From: Petrolisthes cinctipes
Taxonomy: Eukaryota > Arthropoda > Malacostraca > Decapoda > Porcellanidae
DNA length: 64,000 bases
NCBI GenBank assembly: GCA_033782935.1
Contig: JAWQEG010000082.1
Coordinates: 1,364,001 to 1,428,000, forward strand
Direction of reading: 5' to 3'
Below, in pieces: positions 9,715 through 21,975 of the stretch (the first letter of the stretch is position 1; the number at the start of each line of letters is the position of its first letter). A program made the position numbers and the translations under genes. The notes beneath the pieces were generated by a model. The model made no database searches, had not been told where the DNA came from, and saw only the letters and a program-made list of their open reading frames with translations.

Positions 9715-12397
9715 GTGTTAGAGTATTTTCAAAATACAGGCCCAAAACATGCTGAAAATCGATATTTTAGATGCCCAAAGTCAATATGTGCATGTATCTT
9801 TTGTACCCGTTTATATCTCAAATTCAGGCTGAAAACACCCGAAAATTCAATATTTTGGGGTCCCAGAAGCAATCTGTACATGCCTACACAGTGCTAGAAT
9901 ATTTTCAAAATATAGGCTAAAAACATGCAAAAAATCGTCATTTTATGTGCCAAAAAATCGATATCTCAAATTCAGTCCCAAAACACCCGAAAATTCGATA
10001 TTTAGAGGTCCCAGAAAGTATCTGTACATGCCTACTCCGTGTTAGAGTATTTTCAAAATACAGGCCAAAAACATACTGAAAATCGATCTTTTAGGTGCCC
10101 AAAAGACGATATGTGCATGCATCTTCTGTACCCGTTTATATCTTAAATTCTGGCCCTAAACACCCGAAAATTCGATATTTTGGGGTCCCAGAAGCGATCT
10201 GTACATGCCTACTCCGTGTTAGAGTATTTTCAAAATAAAGGCCAAAAACATACTGAAAATCGATCTTTTAGGTGCCCAAAAGTCGATATGTGCATGCATC
10301 TTCTGTACCCGTTTATATCTCAAATTCTGGCCCTAAACACCCGAAAATTCGATATTTTGGGGTCCCAGAAGCGATCTGTACATGCCTACTCCGTGTTAGA
10401 GTATTTTCAAAATTCAGGCTCAAAACATGCTGAAAATCGATATTTTTGGTGCCCAAAGTCAATATGTGCATGTATCTTCTGTACCCGTTTATATCTCAAA
10501 TTCAGGCTCAAAACACCCGAAAATTCAATATTTTGGGGTCCCAGAAGCAATCTGTACATGCCTACTCAGTGCTAGAATATTTTCAAAATATAGGCTAAAA
10601 ACATGCTAAAAATCGTCATTTTATGTGCCAAAAAATCGATATATCAAATTCAGTCCCAAAACACCCGAAAATTCGATATTTAGAGGTCCCAGAAGGTATC
10701 TGTACATGCCTACTCCGTGTTAGAGTATTTTCAAAATACAGGCCAAAAACATACTGAAAATCGATCTTTTAGGTGCCCAAAAGACGATATGTGCATGCAT
10801 CTTCTGTACCCGTTTATATCTCAAATTCTGGCCATAAACACCCGAAAATTCAATATTTTGGGGTCCCAGAAGCAATCTGTAAATGCCTACTCCGTGTTAG
10901 AGTATTTTCAAAATAAAGGCCAAAAACATACTGAAAATCGATCTTTTAGGTGCCCAAAAGTCGATATCTCAAATTCAGTCCCAAAACACCCGAAAATTCG
11001 ATATTTAGGGGTCCCAGAAGCGATCTGTACATGCCTACTCCGTGTTAGAGTATTTTCAAAATACATGCTCAAAACATACTGAAAATCGATCTTTTAGGTG
11101 CACAAAAGTCGATATGTGCATGCATCTTCAGTACCCGTTTATATCTTAAATTCTGGCCCTAAACACCCGAAAATTCGATATTTTGGGGTCCCAGAAGCGA
11201 TCTGTACATGCCTACTCCGTGTTAGAGTATTTTCAAAATAAAGGCCAAAAACATACTGAAAATCGATCTTTTAGGTGCCCAAAAGTCGATATGTGCATGC
11301 ATCTTCTGTACCCGTTTATATCTCAAATTCTGGCCCTAAACACCCGAAAATTCGATATTTTGGGGTCCCAGAAGCGATCTGTACATGCCTACTCCGTGTT
11401 AGAGTATTTTCAAAATTCAGGCTCAAAACATGCTGAAAATCGATATTTTTGGTGCCCAAAGTCAATATGTGCATGTATCTTCTGTACCCGTTTATATCTC
11501 AAATTCAGGCTCAAAACACCCGAAAATTCAATATTTTGGGGTCCCAGAAGCAATCTGTACATGCCTACTCAGTGCTAGAATATTTTCAAAATATAGGCTA
11601 AAAACATGCTAAAAATCGTCATTTTATGTGCCAAAAAATCGATATATCAAATTCAGTCCCAAAACACCCGAAAATTCGATATTTAGAGGTCCCAGAAGGT
11701 ATCTGTACATGCCTACTCCGTGTTAGAGTATTTTCAAAATACAGGCCAAAAACATACTGAAAATCGATCTTTTAGGTGCCCAAAAGACGATATGTGCATG
11801 CATCTTCTGTACCCGTTTATATCTCAAATTCTGGCCATAAACACCCGAAAATTCGATATTTTGGGGTTCCAGAAGCGATCTGTACATGCCTACTCCGTGT
11901 TAGAGTATTTTCAAAATAAATACCAAAAACATACTGAAAATCGATCTTTTAGGTGCCCAAAAGTCGATATGTGCATGCATCTTCTGTACCAGTTTATATC
12001 TCAAATTCTGGCCCTAAACACCCGAAAATTCGATATTTAGGGGTCCCAAAAGCGATCTGTACATGCCTACTCCGTGTTAGAGTATTTTCAAAATTCAGGC
12101 CCAAAACATGCTGAAAATCGATATTTTTGGTGCCCAAAGTCAATATGTGCATGTATCTTCTGTACCCGTTTATATCTCAAATTCAGGCTCAAAACACCCG
12201 AAAATTCGATATTTTGGGGTCCCAGAAGCAATCTGTACATGCCTACTCAGTGCTAGAATATTTTCAAAATATAGGCTAAAAACATGCTAAAAATCGATCT
12301 TTTAGGTGCCAAAAAGTCGATATCTCAAATTCAGTCCCAAAACACCCGAAAATTCGATATTTAGGGGTCCCAGAAGTGATCTGTACATGCCTACTCC
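9715..12397 (+). repeat. Block containing a 1,003 bp tandem duplication
   Basis: Monomer starts: B1 9,715, C2 9,891, A2 10,039, A2' 10,216, B2 10,393, C2 10,569, A2 10,717, short A2' hybrid 10,894, A1/A2 hybrid 11,042, A2' 11,219, B2 11,396, C2 11,572, A2 11,720, A2' 11,897, B2 12,074, C1 12,250. The stretch from 10,216 recurs at 11,219. Shared markers are 'aaaattcaggctcaaaacatg' split across B2, 'tcattttatgtgcc' and 'gatatatcaaattc' in C2, 'caaaagacgat' and 'ctggccataaac' in A2. Similarity stops near 11,850. Confidence 0.88.
10894..11041 (+). repeat. Hybrid short monomer (A2' front, C1 rear)
   Basis: This 148 bp monomer has the A2' front ('caaaataaaggcc', 'gtgcccaaaagtcgatat') joined to 'ctcaaattcagtccc' and the C1 3' end. 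It carries the same 28-29 bp deletion as C monomers but on an A2' background. Either a crossover occurred at the deletion junction or the deletion arose again between the flanking ATAT words. It replaces the full-length A2' expected at this place. Confidence 0.83.
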
Positions 12398-15300
12398 GTG
12401 TTAGAGTATTTTCAAAATACATGCTCAAAACATACTGAAAATCGATCATTTAGGTGCACAAAAGCCGATATGTGCATGCATCTTCAGTACCCGTTTATAT
12501 CTCAAATTCAGGCTTTAAACACCCGAAAATTCAATATTTTGGGGTCCCAGAAGCAATCTGTACATGCCTACTCAGTGTTAGAGTATTTTCAAAATACAGG
12601 CCAAAAACATGCTGAAAATCGATATTTTACATGCCCAAAGTCAATATGTGCATGTATCTTCTGTACCCGTTTATATCTCAAATTCAGGCTCAAAACACCC
12701 GAAAATTCAATATTTTGGGGTCCCAGAAGCAATCTGTACATGCCGACTCAGTGTTAGAGTATTTTCAAAATACAGGCCCAAAACATGCTGAAAATCGATA
12801 TTTTAGATGCCCAAAGTCAATATGTGCATGTATCTTCTGTACCCGTTTATATCTCAAATTCAGGCTCAAAACACCCGAAAATTCAATATTTTGGGGTCCC
12901 AGAAGCAATCTGTACATGCCTAAACAGTGCTAGAATATTTTCAAAATATAGGCTAAAAACATGTTAATAATCGTCATTTTAGGTGCCAAAAAATCGATAT
13001 CTCAAATTCAGTCCCAAAACACCCGAAAATTCGATATTTAGAGGTCCCAGAAGGTATCTGTACATGCCTACTCCGTGTTAGAGTATTTTCGAAATACAGG
13101 CCAAAAACATACTGAAAATCGATCTTTTAGGTGCCCAAAAGCCGATATGTGCATGCATCTTCTGTACCCGTTTATATCTCAAATTCTAGCCCTAAACACC
13201 CGAAAATTCGATATTTTGGGGTCCCAGAAGCGATCTGTACATGCCTACTCCGTGTTAGATTATTTTCAAAATTCAGGCCCAAAACATGCTGAAAATCGAT
13301 ATTTTTGGTGCCCAAAGTCAATATGTGCATGTATCTTCTGTACCCGTTTATATCTCAAATTCAGGCTCAAAACACCCGAAAATTCAATATTTTGGGGTCC
13401 CAGAAGCAATCTGTACATGCCTACTCAGTGCTAGAATATTTTCAAAATATAGGCTAAAAACATGCTAAAAATCGATCTTTTAGGTGCTAAAAAGTCGATA
13501 TCTCAAATTCAGTCCCAAAACACCCGAAAATTCGATATTTAGGGGTCCCAGAAGCGATCTGTACATGCCTACTCCGTGTTAGAGTATTTTCAAAATACAT
13601 GCTCAAAACATATTGAAAATCGATCTTTTAGGTGCTAAAAAGTCGATATCTCAAATTCAGTTCCAAAACACCCGAAAATTCGATATTTAGGGGTCCCAGA
13701 AGCGATCTGTACATGCCTACTCCGTGTTAGAGTATTTTCAAAATACATGCTCAAAACATACTGAAAATCGATCTTTTAGGTGCACAAAAGTCGATATGTG
13801 CATGCATCTTCAGTACCCGTTTATATCTCAAATTCAGGCTTTAAACACCCGAAAATTCGATATTTTGGGGTCCCAGAAGCAATCTGTACATGCCTACTCA
13901 GTGTTAGAGTATTTTCAAAATACAGGCCAAAAACATGCTGAAAATCGATATTTTACATGCCCAAAGTCAATATGTGCATGTATCTTCTGTACCCGTTTAT
14001 ATCTCAAATTCAGGCTCAAAACACCCGAAAATTCAATATTTTGGGGTCCCAGAAGCAATCTGTACATGCCTACTCAGTGTTAGAGTATTTTCAAAATACA
14101 GGCCCAAAACATGCTGAAAATCGATATTTTAGATGCCCAAAGTCAATATGTGCATGTATCTTCTGTACCCGTTTATATCTCAAATTCAGGCTCAAAACAC
14201 CCGAAAATTCAATATTTTGGGGTCCCAGAAGCAATCTGTACATGCCTACACAGTGCTAGAATATTTTCAAAATATAGGCTAAAAACATGCTAAAAATCGT
14301 CATTTTAGGTGCCAAAAAATCGATATCTCAAATTCAGTCCCAAAACACCCTAAAATTCGATATTTAGAGGTCCCAGAAGGTATCTGTACATGCCTACTCC
14401 GTGTTAGAGTATTTTCAAAATACAGGCCAAAAACATACTGAAAATCGATCTTTTAGGTGCCCAAAAGTCGATATGTGCATGCATCTTCTGTACCAGTTTA
14501 TATCTCAAATTCTGGCCCTAAACACCCGAAAATTCGATATTTTGGGGTCCCAGAAGCGATCTGTACATGCCTACTCCGTGTTAGAGTATTTTCAAAATTC
14601 AGGCCCAAAACATGCTGAAAATCGATATTTTTGGTGCCCAAAGTCAATATGTGCATGTATCTTCTGTACCCGTTTATATCTCAAATTCAGGCTCAAAACA
14701 CCCGAAAATTCAATATTTTGGGGTCCCAGAAGCAATCTGTACATGCCTACTCAGTGCTAGAATATTTTCAAAATATAGGCTAAAAACATGCTAAAAATCG
14801 ATCTTTTAGGTGCTAAAAAGTCGATATCTCAAATTCAGTCCCAAAACACCCGAAAATTCGATATTTAGGGGTCCCAGAAGCAATCTGTACATGCCTACTC
14901 CGTGTTAGAGTATTTTCAAAATACATGCTCAAAACATACTGAAAATCGATCTTTTAGGTGCACAAAAGTCGATATGTGCATGCATCTTCAGTACCCGTTT
15001 ATATCTCAAATTCAGGCTTTAAACACCCGAAAATTCGATATTTTGGGGTCCCAGAAGCAATCTGTACATGCCTACTCAGTGTTAGAGTATTTTCAAAATA
15101 CAGGCCAAAAACATGCTGAAAATCGATATTTTACATGCCCAAAGTCAATATGTGCATGTATCTTCTGTACCCGTTTATATCTCAAATTCAGGCTCAAAAC
15201 ACCCGAAAATTCAATATTTTGGGGTCCCAGAAGCAATCTGTACATGCCTACTCAGTGTTAGAGTATTTTCAAAATACAGGCCCAAAACATGCTGAAAATC

Positions 15301-16079
15301 GATATTTTAGATGCCCAAAGTCAATATGTGCATGTATCTTCTGTACCCGTTTATATCTCAAATTCAGGCTCAAAACACCCGAAAATTCAATATTTTGGGG
15401 TCCCAGAAGCAATCTATACATGCCTACACAGTGCTAGAATATTTTCAAAATATAGGCTAAAAACATGCTAAAAATCGTCATTTTAGGTGCCAAAAAATCG
15501 ATATCTCAAATTCAGTCCCAAAACACCCTAAAATTCGATATTTAGAGGTCCCAGAAGGTATCTGTACATGCCTACTCCGTGTTAGAGTATTTTCAAAATA
15601 CAGGCCAAAAACATACTGAAAATCGATCTTTTAGGTGCCCAAAAGTCGATATGTGCATGCATCTTCTGTACCAGTTTATATCTCAAATTCTGGCCCTAAA
15701 CACCCGAAAATTCGATATTTTGGGGTCCCAGAAGCGATCTGTACATGCCTACTCCGTGTTAGAGTATTTTCAAAATTCAGGCCCAAAACATGCTGAAAAT
15801 CGATATTTTTGGTGCCCAAAGTCAATATGTGCATGTATCTTCTGTACCCGTTTATATCTCAAATTCAGGCTCAAAACACCCGAAAATTCAATATTTTGGG
15901 GTCCCAGAAGCAATCTGTACATGCCTACTCAGTGCTAGAATATTTTCAAAATATAGGCTAAAAACATGCTAAAAATCGATCTTTTAGGTGCTAAAAAGTC
16001 GATATCTCAAATTCAGTCCCAAAACACCCGAAAATTCGATATTTAGGGGTCCCAGAAGCAATCTGTACATGCCTACTCC
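12398..16079 (+). repeat. Three 1,178 bp seven-monomer HOR units
   Basis: Monomer starts: A1 12,398, B1 12,575, B1 12,751, C2 12,927, A2 13,075, B2 13,252, C1 13,428, short A1 hybrid 13,576; A1 13,724, B1 13,901, B1 14,077, C2 14,253, A2 14,401, B2 14,578, C1 14,754; A1 14,902, B1 15,079, B1 15,255, C2 15,431, A2 15,579, B2 15,756, C1 15,932. The unit A1-B1-B1-C2-A2-B2-C1 is the canonical HOR with a duplicated B1. Units 2 and 3 share 'caccctaaaattc' in C2 and 'accagtttat' in A2; unit 1 has neither. Confidence 0.9.
13576..13723 (+). repeat. Hybrid short monomer (A1 front, C rear)
   Basis: The front is A1-like ('catgctcaaaacatattg') and then changes to C sequence ('gtgctaaaaagtcgatat', 'ctcaaattcagttcc'), giving 148 bp. 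It sits between C1 at 13,428 and a complete A1 at 13,724, so the first 1,178 bp unit is followed by one extra short monomer. This is a second independent-looking case of the C-type deletion on a non-C front. Confidence 0.82.
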
Positions 16080-19000
16080 GTGTTAGAGTATTTTCAAAAT
16101 ACATGCTCAAAACATACTGAAAATCGATCTTTTAGGTGCACAAAAGTCGATATGTGCATGCATCTTCAGTACCCGTTTATATCTCAAATTCAGGCTCAAA
16201 ACACCCGAAAATTCAATATTTTGGGGTCCCAGAAGCAATCTGTAAATGCCTACTCCGTGTTAGAGTATTTTCAAAATAAAGGCCAAAAACATACTGAAAA
16301 TCGATCTTTTAGGTGCCCAAAAGTCGATATGTGCATGCATCTTCTGTACCCGTTTATATCTCAAATTCTGGCCCTAAACACCCGAAAATTCGATATTTTG
16401 GGGTCCCAGAAGCGATCTGTACATGCCTACTCCGTGTTAGAGTATTTTCAAAATTCAGGCCCAAAACATGCTGAAAATCGATATTTTTGGTGCCCAAAGT
16501 CAATATGTGCATGTATCTTCTGTACCCGTTTATATCTCAAATTCAGGCTCAAAACACCCGAAAATTCAATATTTTGTGGTCCCAGAAGCAATCTGTACAT
16601 GCCTACACAGTGCTAGAATATTTTCAAAATATAGGCTAAAAAACATACTAAAAATCGACATTTAAGGTGCCAAAAAATCGATATCTCAAATTCAGTCACA
16701 AAACACCCGAAAATTCGATATTTAGAGGTCCCAGAAGGTATCTGTACATGCCTACTCCGTGTTAGAGTATTTTCAAAATACAGGCCAAAAACATACTGAA
16801 AATCGATCTTTTAGGTGCCCAAAAGTCGATATGTGCATGCATCTTCTGTACCCGTTTATATCTCAAATTCTGGCCCTAAACACCCGAAAATTCGATATTT
16901 TGGGGTCCCAGAAGCGATCTGTACATGCCTACTCCGTGTTAGAGTATTTTCAAAATTCAGGCCCAAAACATGCTGAAAATCGATATTTTTGGTGCCCAAA
17001 GTCAATATGTGTATGTATCTTCTGTACCCGTTTATATCTCAAATTCAGGCTCAAAACACCCGAAAATTCAATATTTTGGGGTCCCAGAAGCAATCTGTAC
17101 ATGCCTACTCAGTGCTAGAATATTTTCAAAATATAGGCTAAAAACATGCTAAAAATCGATCTTTTAGATGCCAAAAAGTCGATATCTCAAATTCAGTCCC
17201 AAAACACCCGAAAATTCGATATTTAGGGGTCCCAGAAGCGATCTGTACATGCCTACTCCGTGTTAGAGTATTTTCAAAATACATGCTCAAAACATACTGA
17301 AAATCGATCTTTTAGGTGCACAAAAGTCGATATGTGCATGCATCTTCAGTACCCGTTTATATCTCAAATTCAGGCTCAAAACACCCGAAAATTCAATATT
17401 TTGGGGTCCCAGAAGCAATCTGTACATGCCTACTCAGTGCTAGAATATTTTCAAAATATAGGCTAAAAACATGCTAAAAATCGATCTTTTAGGTGCCAAA
17501 AAGTCGATATCTCAAATTCAGTCCCAAAACACCCGAAAATTCGATATTTAGGGGTCCCAGAAGTGATCTGTACATGCCTACTCCGTGTTAGAGTATTTGC
17601 AAAATACATGCTCAAAACATACTGAAAATCGATATTTTAGGTGCACAAAAGTCGATATGTGCATGCATCTTCAGTACCCGTTTATATCTCAAATTCAGGC
17701 TGAAAACACCTGAAAATTCAATATTTTGGGGTCCCAAAAGCAATCTGTACATGCCTACTCAGTGTTAGAGTATTTTCAAAATACAGGCCCAAAACATGCT
17801 GAAAATCGATATTTTACATGCCCAAAGTCAATATGTGCATGTATCTTCTGTACCCGTTTATATCTCAAATTCAGGCTCAAAACACCCGAAAATTCAATAT
17901 TTTGGGGTCCCAGAAGCAATCTGTACATGCCTACTCAGTGTTAGAGTATTTTCAAAATACAGGCCTAAAACATGCTGAAAATCGATATTTTAGATGCCCA
18001 AAGTCAATATGTGCATGTATCTTCTGTACCCGTTTATATCTCAAATTCAGGCTCAAAACACCCGAAAATTCAATATTTTGGGGTCCCAGAAGCAATCTGT
18101 ACATGCCTACACAGTGCTAGAATATTTTCAAAATATAGGCTAAAAACATGCTAAAAATCGTCATTTTAGGTGCCAAAAAAACGATATCTCAAATTCAGTC
18201 CCAAAACACCCGAAAATTCGATATTTAGAGGTCCCAGAAGGTATCTGTACATGCCTACTCCGTGTTAGAGTATTTTCAAAATACAGGCCAAAAACATACT
18301 GAAAATCGATCTTTTAGGTGCCCAAAAGTCGATATGTGAATGCATCTTCTGTACCCGTTTATATCTCAAATTCTGGCCCTAAACACCCGAAAATTCGATA
18401 TTTTGGGGTCCCAGAAGCGATCTGTACATGCCTACTCCGTGTTAGAGTTTTTTCAAAATACAGGCCCAAAACATGCTGAAAATCGATATTTTTGGTGCCC
18501 AAAGTCAATATGTGCATGTATCTTCTGTACCCGTTTATATCTCAAATTCAGGCTCAAAACACCCGAAAATTCAATATTTTGGGGTCCCAGAAGCAATCTG
18601 TACATGCCTACTCAGTGCTAGAATATTTTCAAAATATAGGCTAAAAACATGCTAAAAATCGATCTTTTAGGTGCCAAAAAGTCGATATCTCTAATTCAGT
18701 CCCAAAACACCCGAAAATTCGATATTTAGGGGTCCCAGAAGGTATCTGTACATGCCTACTCCGTGTTAGAGTATTTTCAAAATACATGCTCAAAATATAC
18801 TGAAAATCGATCTTTTAGGTGCACAAAAGTCGATATGTGCATGGATCTTCAGTACCCGTTTATATCTCAAATTCAGGCTCAAAACACCCGAAAATTCAAT
18901 ATTTTGGGGTCCCAGAAGCAATCTGTACATGCCTACTCAGTGTTAGAGTATTTTCAAAATACAGGCCCAAAACATGCTGAAAATCGATATTTTAGATGCC

Positions 19001-20267
19001 CAAAGTCAATATGTGCATGTATCTTCTGTACCCGTTTATATCTCAAATTCAGGCTCAAAACACCCGAAAATTCAATATTTTGGGGTCCCAGAAGCAATCT
19101 GTACATGCCTACACATTGCTAGAATATTTTCAAAATATAGGCTAAAAACATGCTAAAAATCGACATTTTAGGTGCCAAAAAATCGATATCTCAAATTCAG
19201 TCCCAAAACACCCGAAAATTCGATATTTAGAGGTCCCAGAAGGTATCTGTACATGCCTACTCCGTGTTAGAGTATTTTCAAAATACAGGCCAAAAACATA
19301 CTGAAAATCGATCTTTTAGGTGCCCAAAAGTCGATATGTGCATGCATCTTCTGTACCCGTTTATAACTCAAATTCTGGCCTTAAACACCCGAAAATTCGA
19401 TATTTTGGGGTCCCAGAAGCGATCTTTACATGCCTACTCCGTGTTAGAGTATTTTCAAAATTCAGGCCCAAAACATGCTGAAAATCGATATTTTTGGTGC
19501 CCAAAGTCAATATGTGCATGTATCTTCAGTACCCGTTTATATCTCCAATTCAGGCTCAAAACACCCGAAAATTCAATATTTTGGGGTCCCAGAAGCAATC
19601 TGTACATGCCTACACAGTGCTAGAATATTTTCAAAATATAGGCTAAAAAACATGCTAAAAATCGACATTTAAGGTGCGAAAAAATCGATATCTCAAATTC
19701 AGTCACAAAACACCCGAAAATTCGATATTTAGAGGTCCCAGAAGGTATCTGTACATGCCTACTCCGTGTTAGAGTATTTTCAAAATACAGGCCAAAAACA
19801 TACTGAAAATCGATCTTTTAGGTGCCCAAAAGTCGATATGTGCATGCATCTTCTGTACCCGTTTATATCTCAAATTCTGGCCCTAAACACCCGAAAATTC
19901 GATATTTTGGGGTCCCAGAAGCGATCTGTACATGCCTACTCCATGTTTGAGTATTTTCAAAATTCAGGCCCAAAACATGCTGAAAATCGATATTTTTGGT
20001 GCCCAAAGTCAATATGTGTATGTATCTTCTGTACCCGTTTATATCTCAAATTCAGGCTCAAAACACCCGAAAATTCAATATTTTGGGGTCCCAGAAGCAA
20101 TCTGTACATGCCTACTCAGTGCTAGAATATTTTTCAAAATATAGGCTAAAAACATGCTAAAAATCGATCTTTTAGATGCCAAAAAGTCGATATCTCAAAT
20201 TCAGTCCCAAAACACCCGAAAAATCGATATTTAGGGGTCCCAGAAGAGATCTGTACATGCCTACTCC
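16080..20267 (+). repeat. Mixed HOR block
   Basis: Monomer starts: A1 16,080, A2' 16,257, B2 16,434, C3 16,610, A2 16,759, B2 16,936, C1 17,112, A1 17,260, C1 17,437, A1 17,585, B1 17,762, B1 17,938, C2 18,114, A2 18,262, B2-like 18,439, C1 18,615, A1 18,763, B1 18,940, C2 19,116, A2 19,264, B2 19,441, C3 19,617, A2 19,766, B2 19,943, C1 20,119. C1 at 20,119 is 149 bp through an extra T ('aatatttttcaaaat'). B2 at 16,936 and 19,943 carry 'gtgtatgtatc', a marker shared with copies near 23.0, 23.5, 28.1 and 28.6 kb. Confidence 0.88.
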
Positions 20268-21975
20268 GTGTTAGAGTATTTTCAAAATACATGCTCAAAA
20301 CATACTGAAAATCGATCTTTTAGGTGCACAAAAGTCGATATGTGCATGCATCTTCAGTACCCGTTTATATCTCAAATTCAGGCTCAAAACACCCGAAAAT
20401 TCAATATTTTGGGGTCCCAGAAGCAATCTGTACATGCCTACTCAGTGTTAGAGTATTTTCAAAATACAGGCCCTAAACATGCTGAAAATCGATATTTTAC
20501 ATGCCCAAAGTCAATATGTGCATGTATCTTCTGTACCCGTTTATATCTCAAATTCAGGCTCAAAACACCCGAAAATTCGATATTTAGAGGTCCCAGAAGG
20601 TATCTGTACATGCCTACTCCGTGTTAGAGTATTTTCAAAATACAGGCCAAAAACATACTGAAAATCGATCTTTTAGGTGCCCAAAAGTCGATATGTGAAT
20701 GCATCTTCTGTACCCGTTTATATCTCAAATTCTGGCCCTAAACACCCTAAAATTCGATATTTTGGGGTCCCAGAAGCGATCTGTACATGCCTACTCCGTG
20801 TTAGAGTATTTTCAAAATTCAGGCCCAAAACATGCTGAAAATCGATATTTTTGGTGCCCAAATTCAATATGTGCATGTATCTTCTGTACCCGTTTATATC
20901 TCAAATTCAGGCTCAAAACACCCGAAAATTCAATATTTTGGGGTCCCAGAAGCAATCTGTACATGCCTACTCAGTGCTAGAATATTTTCAAAATATAGGC
21001 TAAAAACATGCTAAAAATCGATCTTTTAGGTGCCAAAAAGTCGATATCTCAAATTCAGTCCCAAAACACCCGAAAAATCGATATTTAGGGGTCCCAGAAG
21101 CGATCTGTACATGCCTACTCCGTGTTAGAGTATTTTCAAAATACATGCTCAAAACATACTGAAAATCGATCTTTTAGGTGCACAAAAGTCGATATGTGCA
21201 TGCATCTTCAGTACCCGTTTATATCTCAAATTCAGGCTCAAAACACCCGAAAATTCAATATTTTGGGGTCCCAGAAGCAATCTGTACATGCCTACTCAGT
21301 GTTAGAGTATTTTCAAAATACATGCCCTAAACATGCTGAAAATCGATATTTTACATGCCCAAAGTCAATATGTGCATGTATCTTCTGTACCCGTTTATAT
21401 CTCAAATTCAGGCTCAAAACACCCGAAAATTCGATATTTAGAGGTCCCAGAAGGTATCTGTACATGCCTACTCCGTGTTAGAGTATTTTCAAAATACAGG
21501 CCAAAAACATACTGAAAATCGATCTTTTAGGTGCCCAAAAGTCGATATGTGAATGCATCTTCTGTACCCGTTTATATCTCAAATTCTGGCCCTAAACACC
21601 CGAAAATTCGATATTTTGGGGTCCCAGAAGCGATCTGTACATGCCTACTCCGTGTTAGAGTATTTTCAAAATTCAGGCCCAAAACATGCTGAAAATAGAT
21701 ATTTTTGGTGCCCAAAGTCAATATGTGCATGTATCTTCTGTACCCGTTTATATCTCAAATTCAGGCTCAAAACACCCGAAAATTCAATATTTTGCGGTCC
21801 CAGAAGCAATCTGTAAATGCCTACTCTGTGTTAGAGTATTTTCAAAATAAAGGCCAAAAACATACTGAAAATCGATCTTTTAGGTGCCCAAAAGTCGATA
21901 TGTGCATGCATCTTCTGTACCCGTTTATATCTCAAATTCTGGCCCTAAACACCCGAAAATTCGATATTTTGGGGT
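20268..21975 (+). repeat. 854 bp tandem duplication
   Basis: The order A1-B1 hybrid-A2-B2-C1 (177+176+177+176+148 = 854) starts at 20,268 and again at 21,122; the second copy departs inside its B2 at 21,652. The B1 hybrid carries 'caggccctaaac' and 'ttttacatgccc' in front and a C2-like rear ('attcgatatttagagg', 'aaggtatctg'), so it leads straight into A2 with no short monomer. The same A1-B1 hybrid-A2-B2 block also occurs at 23,833, 26,191 and 28,903, giving five copies in 9 kb. Confidence 0.88.
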
